DNA from: Flavisolibacter ginsenosidimutans | GTDB taxonomy: Bacteria; Bacteroidota; Bacteroidia; Chitinophagales; Chitinophagaceae | Assembly: GCF_007970805.1 (NCBI RefSeq) | Contig: NZ_CP042433.1 | Location: 930,001-994,000, forward strand | Reading direction: 5' to 3' | Length of the DNA: 64,000 nt | Part shown: in pieces, positions 35,798 to 45,066 of the stretch | Position numbering within the stretch: the stretch's first letter is position 1 | Layout of the letters: each line of letters begins with the position of its first letter | Made by a program: the position numbers and the translations under genes | The notes under the pieces: model-generated | The model's input: the letters and a program-made list of their open reading frames with translations, nothing else | Told to the model about the DNA's origin: nothing | Databases searched by the model: none

Positions 35798-37111
35798 ATG
35801 ACTTACGCCGAAACATTGGATTATTTATACAACGCACTGCCCATGTTTAGCCGCATGGGCAGTGCTGCGTTTAAAAAGGATTTAACCAACGTAAAAATTC
35901 TTTGCGAACGCTTGGGTAATCCTCACCAAAGATTTAAATCCATTCACATTGCGGGCACCAATGGCAAGGGTTCGGTAAGCCACATGCTGGCGGCCATTTT
36001 CCAAAAGGCAGGATACAAAACCGGTTTGTACACGTCGCCGCACCTGTACGATTTCCGCGAACGGATTCGCATAAATGGCAAAATGGTTCCCGAAGAATTT
36101 GTTGTTCGTTTCACCGAAGAAATAAAGCCGCTGATTGAAAGCGTTGAGCCTTCATTTTTTGAAATAACCGTGGCGATGGCCTTTCAATTTTTTGCCGAAC
36201 AAAAAGTGGACGTTGCGGTGATTGAAGTCGGCCTCGGCGGCCGGTTGGACAGCACCAACATCATCACACCGGCGCTGTCTGTTATTACCAATATCGGTTG
36301 GGACCACATGAACATGCTGGGAAAAACCCTGCAAGAAATTGCGGCCGAAAAAGCCGGCATTATCAAAGAAAGTGTTCCCGTTGTCATCGGCGAAACCTTA
36401 CCCGAAACAAAGCCTGTATTTCAAAAAGTAGCAAGCGAAAAAGCGGCGCCGGTTTTTTTCGCAGAAGAAAGTTTTGAAGAGGTTGAGTACAGCCTTTCTC
36501 CAAAACATTTGCACGCAACATTCAAGAGAAAAGAGGACAGCCTTGTTTCTGTTGAAACCGATTTGCCGGGCTTGTACCAATTGAAAAATCTGCGCACGGT
36601 TTTAACGGCGATTGATGTATTGAACAAAGCGAAGTGGAATCTGCGCCAAGAAATCGTGGCGGCTGCTTTGAGCGAAACAAAAGCAACAACAGGGCTGCAA
36701 GGTCGTTGGGAAATCATTCATCAACATCCCACCGTTGTGCTGGATGTTGCGCACAACAAAAACGGCATTGAACAAATGCTTCAGCACATTGCCCGGCTTT
36801 CGTTTCGTCAATTGCACATCGTGTTTGGCATGGTGAAGGACAAGGATGCGGAGAGTCTTCTCTCGTTGTTGCCTTCTTCAGCCAGATATTATTTTACGCA
36901 GGCAAACATTCCAAGGGCCTTGCCTGCGACCGAATTAAAAGAAAAGGCAGAAGCACTATGCTTGGTTGGCGACAATTATCCGGATGTAAACGAGGCCTTG
37001 AAGGCGGCTTTGCGCAAAGCCGTTGAGAATGATTTGGTGCTTGTGTGCGGAAGCATTTTCTTGGTAGCCGAAGTAAATCGCCACCTCTTTGCGGTTCGTC
37101 GCACTGAATAA
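35798..37111 (+). CDS. folC: Dihydrofolate/folylpolyglutamate synthase
   Basis: This 437-residue Mur-ligase-superfamily protein has the ATP-binding GTNGKGSVSH at about 53-62, the SPHL and ERIRING motifs, the IEVGLGGRLDSTN block and VLDVAHNKNG in the C-terminal domain. It adds glutamate to dihydropteroate and folates. An SGNH hydrolase gene follows after 17 bp on the same strand. Confidence 0.94.
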   Translation: MTYAETLDYLYNALPMFSRMGSAAFKKDLTNVKILCERLGNPHQRFKSIHIAGTNGKGSVSHMLAAIFQKAGYKTGLYTSPHLYDFRERIRINGKMVPEEFVVRFTEEIKPLIESVEPSFFEITVAMAFQFFAEQKVDVAVIEVGLGGRLDSTNIITPALSVITNIGWDHMNMLGKTLQEIAAEKAGIIKESVPVVIGETLPETKPVFQKVASEKAAPVFFAEESFEEVEYSLSPKHLHATFKRKEDSLVSVETDLPGLYQLKNLRTVLTAIDVLNKAKWNLRQEIVAAALSETKATTGLQGRWEIIHQHPTVVLDVAHNKNGIEQMLQHIARLSFRQLHIVFGMVKDKDAESLLSLLPSSARYYFTQANIPRALPATELKEKAEALCLVGDNYPDVNEALKAALRKAVENDLVLVCGSIFLVAEVNRHLFAVRRTE

Positions 37112-37128
37112 TTTTCTACCTTCAGTAC

Positions 37129-37860
37129 ATGACCAAAACGTTCAAACCAAGCCTTGTAGGGACAGTCTTGTGCGTTTCTCTTTTGCTTAATCTCCTCTGC
37201 GTTTTTTTCGTGGGCAGAAGGTTGCTCCTTAAATCCGCCACAACCACTTACGTTCCGCCGCCAGAGCGTCCATACTATCTTGACCGCAATAAGCTTTTTG
37301 AGGCAATGCCTGCTGATAGCAACGCCGTTGTCTTTCTTGGCAACAGCCTTACACAATACTTTGAATTGGCTGAGTTTTTTCCCGGTGTTCATGTGAAGAA
37401 CCGCGGCATTCACGGCGACATGATGGAAAAAGTTTTGTTGCGCCTCTCGCCCATCATTGCGTCACAGCCCAAAAAAATTTTTATTGAATTGGGCATTAAC
37501 GACATCGAACAAAAAGTGCCGAAAGAAAGACTATTGGATATGTACGACCGCTTGCTCGACACGTTAAAAAATACCTGTCCCTCAACAAAACTTTACGTGC
37601 AAAGTATTTTACCCGTAGCCGACACCAGCTTATATTTACCCACATCTTACTGCTCACCGCAAATGAACAAGGACATTGTGTTTATGAACCGTCAACTGCG
37701 CTGGTTGGCACAACGAAAAGCTTGCAGGTTTATAGACTTACACGATAAATTTTCATTGCACAACGAATTAAACCCCGCTTATTCGGTTGATGGTGTTCAC
37801 TTATCGGGAGAAGCCTATGTTTTATGGGCAAAAATTTTGCGGCCATATGTTGAAGAATAA
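37129..37860 (+). CDS. SGNH/GDSL hydrolase with N-terminal membrane anchor
   Basis: This 243-residue protein has one N-terminal hydrophobic segment at about 9-30 (signal anchor). The SGNH blocks follow: FLGNSLTQYF (nucleophile Ser), NRGIHGD (Gly), GINDI (Asn) and DGVHLS (Asp and His). It is probably an esterase or deacetylase acting outside the cytoplasmic membrane, perhaps on polysaccharide acyl groups; the substrate is unknown. It is likely cotranscribed with folC. Confidence 0.85.
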   Translation: MTKTFKPSLVGTVLCVSLLLNLLCVFFVGRRLLLKSATTTYVPPPERPYYLDRNKLFEAMPADSNAVVFLGNSLTQYFELAEFFPGVHVKNRGIHGDMMEKVLLRLSPIIASQPKKIFIELGINDIEQKVPKERLLDMYDRLLDTLKNTCPSTKLYVQSILPVADTSLYLPTSYCSPQMNKDIVFMNRQLRWLAQRKACRFIDLHDKFSLHNELNPAYSVDGVHLSGEAYVLWAKILRPYVEE

Positions 37861-37954
37861 AAGTAGTTAGTGCCGCGTGGGCAAAAAGCGGTACGTTAAA
37901 TGGCCAGTTGCTTTACAGTCAATCCTAAATAAAAACTTACAAGGCGATTTGTTT

Positions 37955-37962
37955 TACCTTTG
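37955..37962 (+). promoter_or_regulatory. -7 promoter box (TACCTTTG) for the 37-residue peptide gene
   Basis: A TAnnTTTG match predicts a start near 37969 and a leader of about 55 nt that contains a small ATCC/GGAT hairpin. This supports independent expression of the short coding region at 38025. Confidence 0.45.
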
Positions 37963-38024
37963 TAGCCCGCCCTTTGCAACTGCATCCTATCGTTGGATAC
38001 TGCTTTAAACTTAAACTTTTTACG

Positions 38025-38138
38025 ATGTCTTCAAGAGACAAGTACAACCGCAAAGACTATTCGGCGTTTTGGTTCGGTCTGCTGCTTTTGTTGGCGGCGG
38101 CTTACATCATTTTGAAGGATCTTGGAGTTTTAAAATGA
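38025..38138 (+). CDS. 37-residue single-helix membrane peptide
   Basis: ATG 38025 opens a 37-codon frame ending TGA at 38136-38138. The product has a charged N-terminus (MSSRDKYNRKDYS), one hydrophobic segment (FWFGLLLLLAAAYIIL) and a short tail (KDLGVLK). Support: an upstream TACCTTTG box, a strong terminator 28 bp after the stop, and charge/hydrophobicity order typical of a membrane peptide. I do not recognise the family. It is isolated between the SGNH gene and the convergent TPR gene. Confidence 0.6.
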   Translation: MSSRDKYNRKDYSAFWFGLLLLLAAAYIILKDLGVLK

Positions 38139-38166
38139 TGCGTGAAGAATTGCAAGACGTACGAAA

Positions 38167-38196
38167 AAGGCCGGGAAAACTCCCGGCCTTTTTTTT
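38167..38196. terminator. Bidirectional terminator
   Basis: A perfect 10-bp GC-rich stem (AAGGCCGGGA / TCCCGGCCTT, 4-nt loop) is flanked by A and T tracts. It serves the 37-residue gene and the convergent TPR gene, whose stop codon overlaps the T-tract. Confidence 0.92.
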
Positions 38197-39553
38197 ATTT
38201 GATTGAAGCTTTTTTGTTTTGATAGAACGTGACCTTGTCGGCCATTTTCTTGCGGTTGTAGTAATCAATCAATTGATCGGTTACTTTGCGATAGTTGGTT
38301 TTATCTTGCGGCTTTAATTCAGTTTGTGCGCTGAAGATGTCAAAGGCTTTTTGCGAAGCGGCGGCCATGTCATCGTACTTCTTGTCCACCTGTGCATTCA
38401 TCTCTTTGCGCTTGGCAGCGGCGGCAGGCGTATTACCCACGATGGCTCTTCTTGCATCTTCCATGTCAAACACCTGCGTATAATAATGCTGGGATGCGAT
38501 AAAATAACCAAGCGCATTGTTTGGGTTCAGCGCAATGGCCTTGTCCAAGGCGCTTTGCAACCTTGCCTGGCGTGCCGCATAATCAGCAGGCTTTTTATCC
38601 CACACGTAGGTATTGTTGAAAAGTTCAATGGCGTAATCAAGTGCAAGTGCCGCGTTGCTTGGATTCTTTTGCAAGAGGTCTTCGTAACGCTTAATCTTGG
38701 CCGCTGTGTATTGTTCCTGCGCTGCGTCAATTTGCTTTTGCATATCCGTTTTGGCCGTGCCGGACGCTTTGTTTTGATCGGCGTGCAATTGGTCCAACTG
38801 CTTTTGAAGCTGCTGCAATTCCGGTGTGTTAAATTCAAGGCTCAGCCAGTAATCGTCGTCTTTATAAAGTTGCTTTCCGGTGTTGAGGTATTTGCTGGCC
38901 GTTGCGTCATCACCTTTCTTCATGTAATACTGGGCCACCAGTGCATAAACCTCTTTAAACTCCGGCGTGGCAATTTTCGCGTCGGTCAATTTTTGAAAAT
39001 ACGGGATAGATTCGTCTTGTTTCTTAGCGAGGTAAGCCGATGAAGCCGTCAGGTTTATCAACTGTGTGTCCAGTGCCGGTGGCGAGTAAGTTTGCAGCGA
39101 GAAGCCTTTGCTCTTGATGTAATCCTGCACGTTAATTGCTTTTTGAAACTGCGAAAAAGCGGCGTCGTAGTTTTTGTTGTTGTACTGTTTGATGCCACGG
39201 TTGTAATGCATGTCGAACAACTGGAACAAACCCAGGTTCTGATCAATGGTCATCAAGGGGTTTTTCGGATCGAGCTGCAAGGTTTTTTTATAAGCGTCCA
39301 GCGCCTCTTTCGACGCATCATAATTCAACGTTCCCGTCGAATCGGTTTGTGCGTAATACTTCTGAATCTGGGCTTTGTAGAAATAAGCGTTGGCGTTGTT
39401 GGCGTTTTTTGGATCGGCCATAAACTTGTCCAATTTCTCTTTGGCCTCGTCATACTTTCCTTTCGAAATCTTTTCCTGTACGTCTTTTAAATCCTGTGCA
39501 TGGCCAGCCGATACCGTTGCTGCCAGTGCTGCTGCGAAGAATAATTTGCGCAT
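38195..39553 (-). CDS. Secreted TPR-repeat protein
   Basis: This 452-residue protein has a cleavable signal peptide (ending AGHAQD near residue 20). It has several tetratricopeptide repeats, for example YDEAKEKLDKFMADPKNANNANAYFYKAQI, YDAAFSQFQKAI and ALDYAIELFNNT. A Gln/Lys-rich coiled-coil-like stretch lies at about 245-285 (LQQLQKQLDQLHADQNKA...). It probably works as a periplasmic scaffold for protein contacts. It starts 17 bp downstream of gyrA and shares its terminator region, so gyrA readthrough likely expresses it. Confidence 0.83.
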   Translation of the reverse strand: MRKLFFAAALAATVSAGHAQDLKDVQEKISKGKYDEAKEKLDKFMADPKNANNANAYFYKAQIQKYYAQTDSTGTLNYDASKEALDAYKKTLQLDPKNPLMTIDQNLGLFQLFDMHYNRGIKQYNNKNYDAAFSQFQKAINVQDYIKSKGFSLQTYSPPALDTQLINLTASSAYLAKKQDESIPYFQKLTDAKIATPEFKEVYALVAQYYMKKGDDATASKYLNTGKQLYKDDDYWLSLEFNTPELQQLQKQLDQLHADQNKASGTAKTDMQKQIDAAQEQYTAAKIKRYEDLLQKNPSNAALALDYAIELFNNTYVWDKKPADYAARQARLQSALDKAIALNPNNALGYFIASQHYYTQVFDMEDARRAIVGNTPAAAAKRKEMNAQVDKKYDDMAAASQKAFDIFSAQTELKPQDKTNYRKVTDQLIDYYNRKKMADKVTFYQNKKASIK

Positions 39554-39570
39554 TTTTTTTGTTTTTAATG

Positions 39571-42216
39571 TTAAGCGGAAGGAGCCGTCTCTTCTCCTTC
39601 AGATGTATTTTCGGGTGAATTGGTTGTTTCGGAACTATTGCCTGTTTCGTTGATGCCTTCTGCCACGTCGTTGCTGTTCTCTCCGGTAGCCTCAACGCTA
39701 ACCTCGTTTTCGTCCTCCATCTTCTCTTCTACCTCCTCTACATCCAGCTTGGTGATGGCCGCAATTTCATCGCCTTCATCAATGCGTATGAGTTTTACAC
39801 CCTGCGTGGCTCTGCCTTGCTCACTAATGTCGGCCACTTTCATCCGAATGGTAACGCCGCTTTTGCAGGTGATCATTAAATCTTCTTTCTCCGACACGTC
39901 CAGCACACCCACAAGCTTACCGGTTTTGTCGGTCACGCTGATTGTTTTTACACCCTTGCCGCCACGGTTGGTGATGCGGTATTCATCAAAAGGCGTTCGT
40001 TTTCCGTAACCTTTTTCGCTCACCACCAAAACCGTTTTGTCTTTTTCGGTTTCCGGATTCACGCAAATCATGCCCACTACTTCTTCTCCTTCGTTTTCTA
40101 CTTCAATGCCCGCAACACCAATAGCGCCACGGCCCGTTGGGCGAACTTTATTTTCAGGGAAACGAATGGCACGGCCCGAATTTATCGCCATCATGATTTC
40201 GCAACTTCCATTGGTAAGCCTTGCTTCCAAAAGCTGATCGCCTTCAATGATGGTGATGGCGTTTACGCCTGTTTGACGCGGACGGCTGAAATCGGCCAGG
40301 GCTGTTTTTTTGATGACGCCTTTTTTCGTACACAGAACGATAAAATGATTGTTCACAAAATCAAGGTCCCGTAGGTCCTTGATGTCAATGATGGTCCTGA
40401 TTTTATCGTCGGGAGAAATCTGCAAAAGATTTTGAATCGCACGTCCCTTGCTGTTCTTTTCGCCTTCGGGAATTTCATAAACATTCAACCAATAGCAGCG
40501 TCCTTTTTCGGTAAAGAACAACATGGTATGATGCGTGCTGGCAACGAAAAGATGCTCGATGTAATCTTCTTCTCTCGTCTTTCCACCCATCACACCGCGG
40601 CCGCCGCGGCGTTGCGCACGGTAATCGCTGGCCGATGTGCGTTTGATGTAACCAAGATGAGAAATGGTGATCACCACGTCTTCTTCCTTGATCAAATCTT
40701 TTATGCTCACCTCGTTGTCGAGATAAGTGATTTCGGTTTTACGTGCATCGCCAAATTTTTCTTTTACTTCAGTCAATTCATTCTTGATGATGTCGTAGCG
40801 CAGGCTCTCGTTGCCCAGTATTTCCTTCAGGTGCGCAATGAGTTTCATTAGTTCGTCGTACTCCTGCTTTATCTTATCACGCTCCATTCCGGTGAGGCGT
40901 TGCAGGCGCAATTCCAAAATCGCCTTGGCCTGAATTTCATCCAAACCCCAGCCCGCATTCACTAAATTGTCTTTGGCAATTTCCGGCGTAGCCGATGCAC
41001 GAATCATCGCAATGACTTCGTCCAAATGATCCAGGGCGATGAGATAGCCTTGCAAAATGTGCGCACGTTTTTCGGCTTCGCGCAATTCGTATTGCGTGCG
41101 GCGATAAACCACATCGTGACGAAATTCGACGAACTCAGAGATGAGATCTTTCAGGCTCAGGATTTTCGGACGCCCTTTTACAATGGCAACGTTGTTGATG
41201 CCATAGCTCGTTTGCAGTTCGGTGAATTTGAAGAGCTGGTTGATGACCACGTTGGCAACGGCATCTCGTTTTAAATCCACCACCAGCCGCGTTCCTTCTT
41301 TGTTGTTTGATTCGTTGTTTACGTGGGCAATGCCTTCAACTATTTTTTCATTCACCAGTTCTCCTATGCGGTTACACAAGGCATCACGGTTAACCTGGTA
41401 AGGCACTTCGGTAATGATGATTTGCTCACGGCCGCTACTCTTTGTTTCTAGGTGAAGCTTGCCGCGTAACACTACGCGGCCACGGCCGAAGTGAAAGCCG
41501 GCTTTGATGCCTTCCATACCGTAAATGGTGCCACCCGTGGGAAAGTCAGGTGCTTTTACGTGTTGCATCAATTCGTCAATGGTGATTTCGCGGTTGTCAA
41601 TATAGGCAACGCAGCCGTCCACTACTTCGCTCAAATTGTGCGGCATCATGTTGGTAGCCATGCCCACGGCAATGCCGCTGGAGCCGTTCACTAATAATTG
41701 CGGAATGCGGGTTGGCAATACCGTTGGCTCTTGCAATGAATCATCAAAGTTCAACTGAAAATCAACGGTTTCTTTTTCGATGTCCTGGAGCATTGCTTCC
41801 GCAAAACGCGTCATGCGGGCCTCGGTGTAACGCATGGCCGCCGGGCCGTCGCCGTCCTGACTGCCGTAGTTTCCCTGTCCGTCAATCATCCGGTAACGCA
41901 TGCTCCAATCCTGGGCCATGCGCACCATGGTATCGTAAACGGCCGTATCGCCGTGGGGATGGTATTTACCCAACACTTCACCAACAATACGGGCACTCTT
42001 TTTATAAGGTTTATTGTGACTCATGCCCAACTCGTTCATCGCAAACAAAATGCGACGGTGAACGGGCTTAAGGCCGTCCCGTACATCGGGAAGTGCACGG
42101 CCAACGATTACCGACATTGAATAGTCAATGTAGGCCGTCTTCATTTGCTCTTCGATGTTGATGGGAATGATCCGGTTAAAATCCTGTGTTTCCTGTGGTT
42201 CTAAATTGTTTTCCAT
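39571..42216 (-). CDS. gyrA: DNA gyrase subunit A
   Basis: This 881-residue protein carries the winged-helix/tower domain with catalytic Tyr130 ([10 protein letters not shown]) and the quinolone-resistance region [12 protein letters not shown]: Thr91 where E. coli has Ser83, and Asp95 matching E. coli Asp87. The six-bladed pinwheel has the GyrA box QRRGGRG near residue 533, which marks gyrase rather than topoisomerase IV. The last ~60 residues are a highly acidic, low-complexity tail rich in Glu, Asn and Ser. It introduces negative supercoils with GyrB. Confidence 0.96.
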   Translation of the reverse strand: MENNLEPQETQDFNRIIPINIEEQMKTAYIDYSMSVIVGRALPDVRDGLKPVHRRILFAMNELGMSHNKPYKKSARIVGEVLGKYHPHGDTAVYDTMVRMAQDWSMRYRMIDGQGNYGSQDGDGPAAMRYTEARMTRFAEAMLQDIEKETVDFQLNFDDSLQEPTVLPTRIPQLLVNGSSGIAVGMATNMMPHNLSEVVDGCVAYIDNREITIDELMQHVKAPDFPTGGTIYGMEGIKAGFHFGRGRVVLRGKLHLETKSSGREQIIITEVPYQVNRDALCNRIGELVNEKIVEGIAHVNNESNNKEGTRLVVDLKRDAVANVVINQLFKFTELQTSYGINNVAIVKGRPKILSLKDLISEFVEFRHDVVYRRTQYELREAEKRAHILQGYLIALDHLDEVIAMIRASATPEIAKDNLVNAGWGLDEIQAKAILELRLQRLTGMERDKIKQEYDELMKLIAHLKEILGNESLRYDIIKNELTEVKEKFGDARKTEITYLDNEVSIKDLIKEEDVVITISHLGYIKRTSASDYRAQRRGGRGVMGGKTREEDYIEHLFVASTHHTMLFFTEKGRCYWLNVYEIPEGEKNSKGRAIQNLLQISPDDKIRTIIDIKDLRDLDFVNNHFIVLCTKKGVIKKTALADFSRPRQTGVNAITIIEGDQLLEARLTNGSCEIMMAINSGRAIRFPENKVRPTGRGAIGVAGIEVENEGEEVVGMICVNPETEKDKTVLVVSEKGYGKRTPFDEYRITNRGGKGVKTISVTDKTGKLVGVLDVSEKEDLMITCKSGVTIRMKVADISEQGRATQGVKLIRIDEGDEIAAITKLDVEEVEEKMEDENEVSVEATGENSNDVAEGINETGNSSETTNSPENTSEGEETAPSA

Positions 42217-42248
42217 TCTGCGTTTTAACGTCTTAAATTTAAGGTGTG

Positions 42249-42256
42249 CAAATCTA
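42249..42256 (-). promoter_or_regulatory. -7 promoter box (TAGATTTG) for gyrA
   Basis: On the minus strand a TAnnTTTG match lies 32 nt before the gyrA ATG, giving a predicted leader of about 25 nt. No clear -33 element. Confidence 0.45.
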
Positions 42257-42406
42257 CCTTTTTTAGGCTTAAAAACCTGACGAAAACAAGGTTTGAAAAG
42301 CTAAAAAGCGCGGCAATTTATCAACAGGCTGTTAAGGTTTTTGATAGGTCTAAAAGGCGGGCACAAATTTTTTAGCAGAATGAAAAGAGGTTAAAGAACG
42401 CCGATT

Positions 42407-43456
42407 ATGAAGCGCTATTTTTTACTGCGAAGCAACCGCGAAGCCGGGCCGTTTACAAGTGCCGAATTAAAAACCTGCGGCCTCCTTCCCACCGATTTGA
42501 TTTGGATTGAAAACGAAAGCACCTCCTGGCAACATCCCACTGAAATTGAGGAGCTGAAAACAATTGCGGCGAATGGCTTTAAAAAAGAGGCACCGTCAGT
42601 TTTTTCTGCTCCGGTTAAGCCTCCTGTTCCTTCTTTGCAGGAATACAAACGAGCCATTGGTGAAAGTGATCTTCCTGAGGACAATGAAGCAGAATTAACA
42701 ACATATCACTATCATAGCAAACAGTCGCTGCGGCGGAAACAAAAACCGGCAGCGAATTCTTATACGGTTGGCAGCCGGTTTTTTGGTGCGGTGGTCTTGC
42801 TTATTGGTCTTGTCCTTTGTGGTTTTGTGGTCGTGAACATGCTTAATCAATTTGGCTTGCGGAGAGCAGCGGATTCCGAAGCCGTTGAAATTAAATCGGA
42901 AATTTTACCGGCAAGCAATACGGCGCACATGGCACAGGCATTGCCGCATGTATCGCTTTCACAACCGGCGCCAAGCGAGGTAAAAGCGATAGATAGCGTT
43001 CACGCAAAACTTGCCCTTGCTAAAAAAACGGTGAAGCATACCGAAACAAACAAAAAAATGTTTGTCGCAAAACCGGATACGTCTTTCGGAAACAGTAACG
43101 TTGCAAAGGCAGAAGATGCGCCGCTGGTAAATGAAGCGGTGCAAAAACCTGCAGAAGAAAAACCCGAGGCAACGGCAGTCGTAAGCCGCACACCTTCGCT
43201 ACAACTGTCGGCAAACGATTACAAGGTGGGTTTGTTCGGAGGCATTTCAGATTTGGAGATTTCTGTGACCAATCCATCTACCCAAAAAATTAACAGGGCT
43301 GTTATTGAAGTTGAATACCTAAAGCCAAACGGCAGCGCCGTCAAATCGCAAACAGTGACGGCCGAAAACATTTCTCCCAACGGTTCGAGAATTGTTGTTG
43401 TTCCGCCGAGCAGCCGCGGCGTAAAAGTGCGCTATCATGTAACGAGTGTTGAGTAA
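42407..43456 (+). CDS. GYF-like domain membrane protein
   Basis: This 349-residue protein starts with a GYF_2-like module at about 1-50 (MKRYFLLRSNREAGPFTSAEL...DLIWIENESTSWQHPTEI), a fold thought to bind proline-rich partners. One membrane helix lies at about 125-147, followed by a Lys/Ala/Glu-rich linker. The C-terminal beta domain (about 265-349) reads like an extracellular Ig-type fold (DLEISVTNPSTQKINRAVIEVEYL). Topology suggests a cytosolic GYF module and a periplasmic C-terminus. Function unknown; it is transcribed alone. Confidence 0.7.
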   Translation: MKRYFLLRSNREAGPFTSAELKTCGLLPTDLIWIENESTSWQHPTEIEELKTIAANGFKKEAPSVFSAPVKPPVPSLQEYKRAIGESDLPEDNEAELTTYHYHSKQSLRRKQKPAANSYTVGSRFFGAVVLLIGLVLCGFVVVNMLNQFGLRRAADSEAVEIKSEILPASNTAHMAQALPHVSLSQPAPSEVKAIDSVHAKLALAKKTVKHTETNKKMFVAKPDTSFGNSNVAKAEDAPLVNEAVQKPAEEKPEATAVVSRTPSLQLSANDYKVGLFGGISDLEISVTNPSTQKINRAVIEVEYLKPNGSAVKSQTVTAENISPNGSRIVVVPPSSRGVKVRYHVTSVE

Positions 43457-43458
43457 TT

Positions 43459-43538
43459 GCTTACGCGTTCACCTGTTCACAAGTTGGCGTAGCGGTTTGT
43501 ATCTTTCCTCCCGTTTTTAAACAGGCGAACACGTAAAC
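43459..43538. repeat. Intergenic inverted repeat F (GTTCACCTG word)
   Basis: The arms 43459-43478 and 43519-43538 match at 16 of 20 positions around a 40-nt spacer. The left arm repeats GTTCAC twice and its word is related to repeats E and G. It lies between two plus-strand genes and ends 10 bp before the next ATG. Confidence 0.65.
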
Positions 43539-43548
43539 TTTTTCCCGC

Positions 43549-45066
43549 ATGAAACAGATCCTGCTTTTCGGCGCCGGCAAATCTTCTACGGCTTTGGTGG
43601 AATACTTTCTGGTGAACGCAATAGCCGAAAACTGGCAGCTTATTTTGGTGGATGCTTCGTTGCAAAACGCACAGGAAAAGCTGGGCGATTCATCGCACGG
43701 AACGGCGCTTTCGTTTGACGTACGCGACGACAAAAAGCGAAGGGTGCTGATTGCAAAAGCCGACATCGTTATTTCACTGATGCCGCCGGTTTTGCACATT
43801 CTGATTGCCAAAGACTGTCTTGCCGAAAAGAAAAATCTTCTCACCGCATCTTACGTTGACGAACAAGTGCGGGCCTTAAAAAATGAAATTAAAAATGCTG
43901 GCTTGTTGTTTCTCTGCGAAATGGGATTGGACCCCGGCATTGATCACATGAGCGCCAAAAAACTGATTGATTTCATTCACGCCGAAGGTGGAAGAATTTC
44001 ATCTTTTCATTCGCATTGTGGTGGTTTGGTTGCGCCCGAAAGCGACGACAATCCCTGGCATTATAAAATCAGTTGGAACCCTCGCAACGTCGTGATGGCC
44101 GGCAAAAGCGGCGCTGTTTTTAAAATGAACGGCGAGATAAAAGAATGGCCTTACGAAGAGTTGTTTACAGACAAACGATACGTATCCATTCCAAATGCCG
44201 AACCGTTTTGCTGGTATCCCAACCGCGATTCGCTTCCGTATATTTTAACCTACGGTTTGCAGGAAGCAGAAACCTTTGTGCGCACCACCTTAAGGCATCC
44301 CGATTTTATTTACGGCTGGAAAAATTTAATCGAACTTAAATTAACCGGCGAAGAAAGATTGTACAACACCGACGGTAAAAACCTCATGCAGTTTTTTAAA
44401 GAGCACATGGACCTGAACGGCTTTGGCGAATGGCTTCAACAAAAGCTGCACGAGCAATTTGATTCGACAAAAGGCTTGTTAGCTGAACTGGTAAACCTTG
44501 TAAAGCTGGAAGAAGAAGCAGCAAAAAAAGGCGTTGAACCGGTAGAAGAATTTATGATGGTGGACGATAAAGGCGACCTGCAGAACATTGACATAGATTA
44601 CCTCAAAATCAGTGCGGCGGCTACGCTTGCCGACCGTATGCACGATGCGAACCTCACTTTAAAGCAACTGTTTTATTTAGGCCTGGATGATGAATTAACA
44701 CCAATAAATTTAGGCCAATGCAGCGCCGCAGACGTGTTGCAATTTGCACTGGAAAAAAAATTGATGCTGCAACCGGAAGACAAGGACATGGTGGTGATGC
44801 TTCACGAAATAAACTACATGAAAGATGAAACGGCGTATAAAGCCACAAGCTCATTTGTGTTGAAAGGCGAAGACGGTAAACACACGGCCATGGCGCAAAC
44901 GGTAGGCTTGCCGCTGGCGATAGCAACGAAGTTGATTTTAAAGAACGCAATTCAATTGAAAGGCTTGCACATTCCAACACAAAAAGAAATTTACGAGCCG
45001 GTTTTGGCTGAACTGGCGAAACACGGAATAAGCTTTTCGGAAGAAATAATCCGCATAACCTCTTAA
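43549..45066 (+). CDS. Saccharopine dehydrogenase-like oxidoreductase
   Basis: This 505-residue protein has an N-terminal Rossmann fold (ILLFGAGKSSTALVEYF, residues 4-20). The conserved block LLFLCEMGLDPGIDHMSAKKLID and CGGLVAPESDDNPWHYKISWNPRNVV (about 120-185) is typical of LYS9/saccharopine reductase-like enzymes. Family members join or cleave saccharopine or related carboxyalkyl-amino acids with NAD(P). Lysine catabolism is the first guess; carboxynorspermidine dehydrogenase relatives share the fold. It overlaps the convergent sirtuin gene by 4 bp. Confidence 0.83.
   Translation: MKQILLFGAGKSSTALVEYFLVNAIAENWQLILVDASLQNAQEKLGDSSHGTALSFDVRDDKKRRVLIAKADIVISLMPPVLHILIAKDCLAEKKNLLTASYVDEQVRALKNEIKNAGLLFLCEMGLDPGIDHMSAKKLIDFIHAEGGRISSFHSHCGGLVAPESDDNPWHYKISWNPRNVVMAGKSGAVFKMNGEIKEWPYEELFTDKRYVSIPNAEPFCWYPNRDSLPYILTYGLQEAETFVRTTLRHPDFIYGWKNLIELKLTGEERLYNTDGKNLMQFFKEHMDLNGFGEWLQQKLHEQFDSTKGLLAELVNLVKLEEEAAKKGVEPVEEFMMVDDKGDLQNIDIDYLKISAAATLADRMHDANLTLKQLFYLGLDDELTPINLGQCSAADVLQFALEKKLMLQPEDKDMVVMLHEINYMKDETAYKATSSFVLKGEDGKHTAMAQTVGLPLAIATKLILKNAIQLKGLHIPTQKEIYEPVLAELAKHGISFSEEIIRITS

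Noticed and set aside
38324..39043. A 239-codon plus-strand frame inside the TPR gene
   Set aside because: Antisense to a clear TPR protein with signal peptide; composition is odd and no motif is present.
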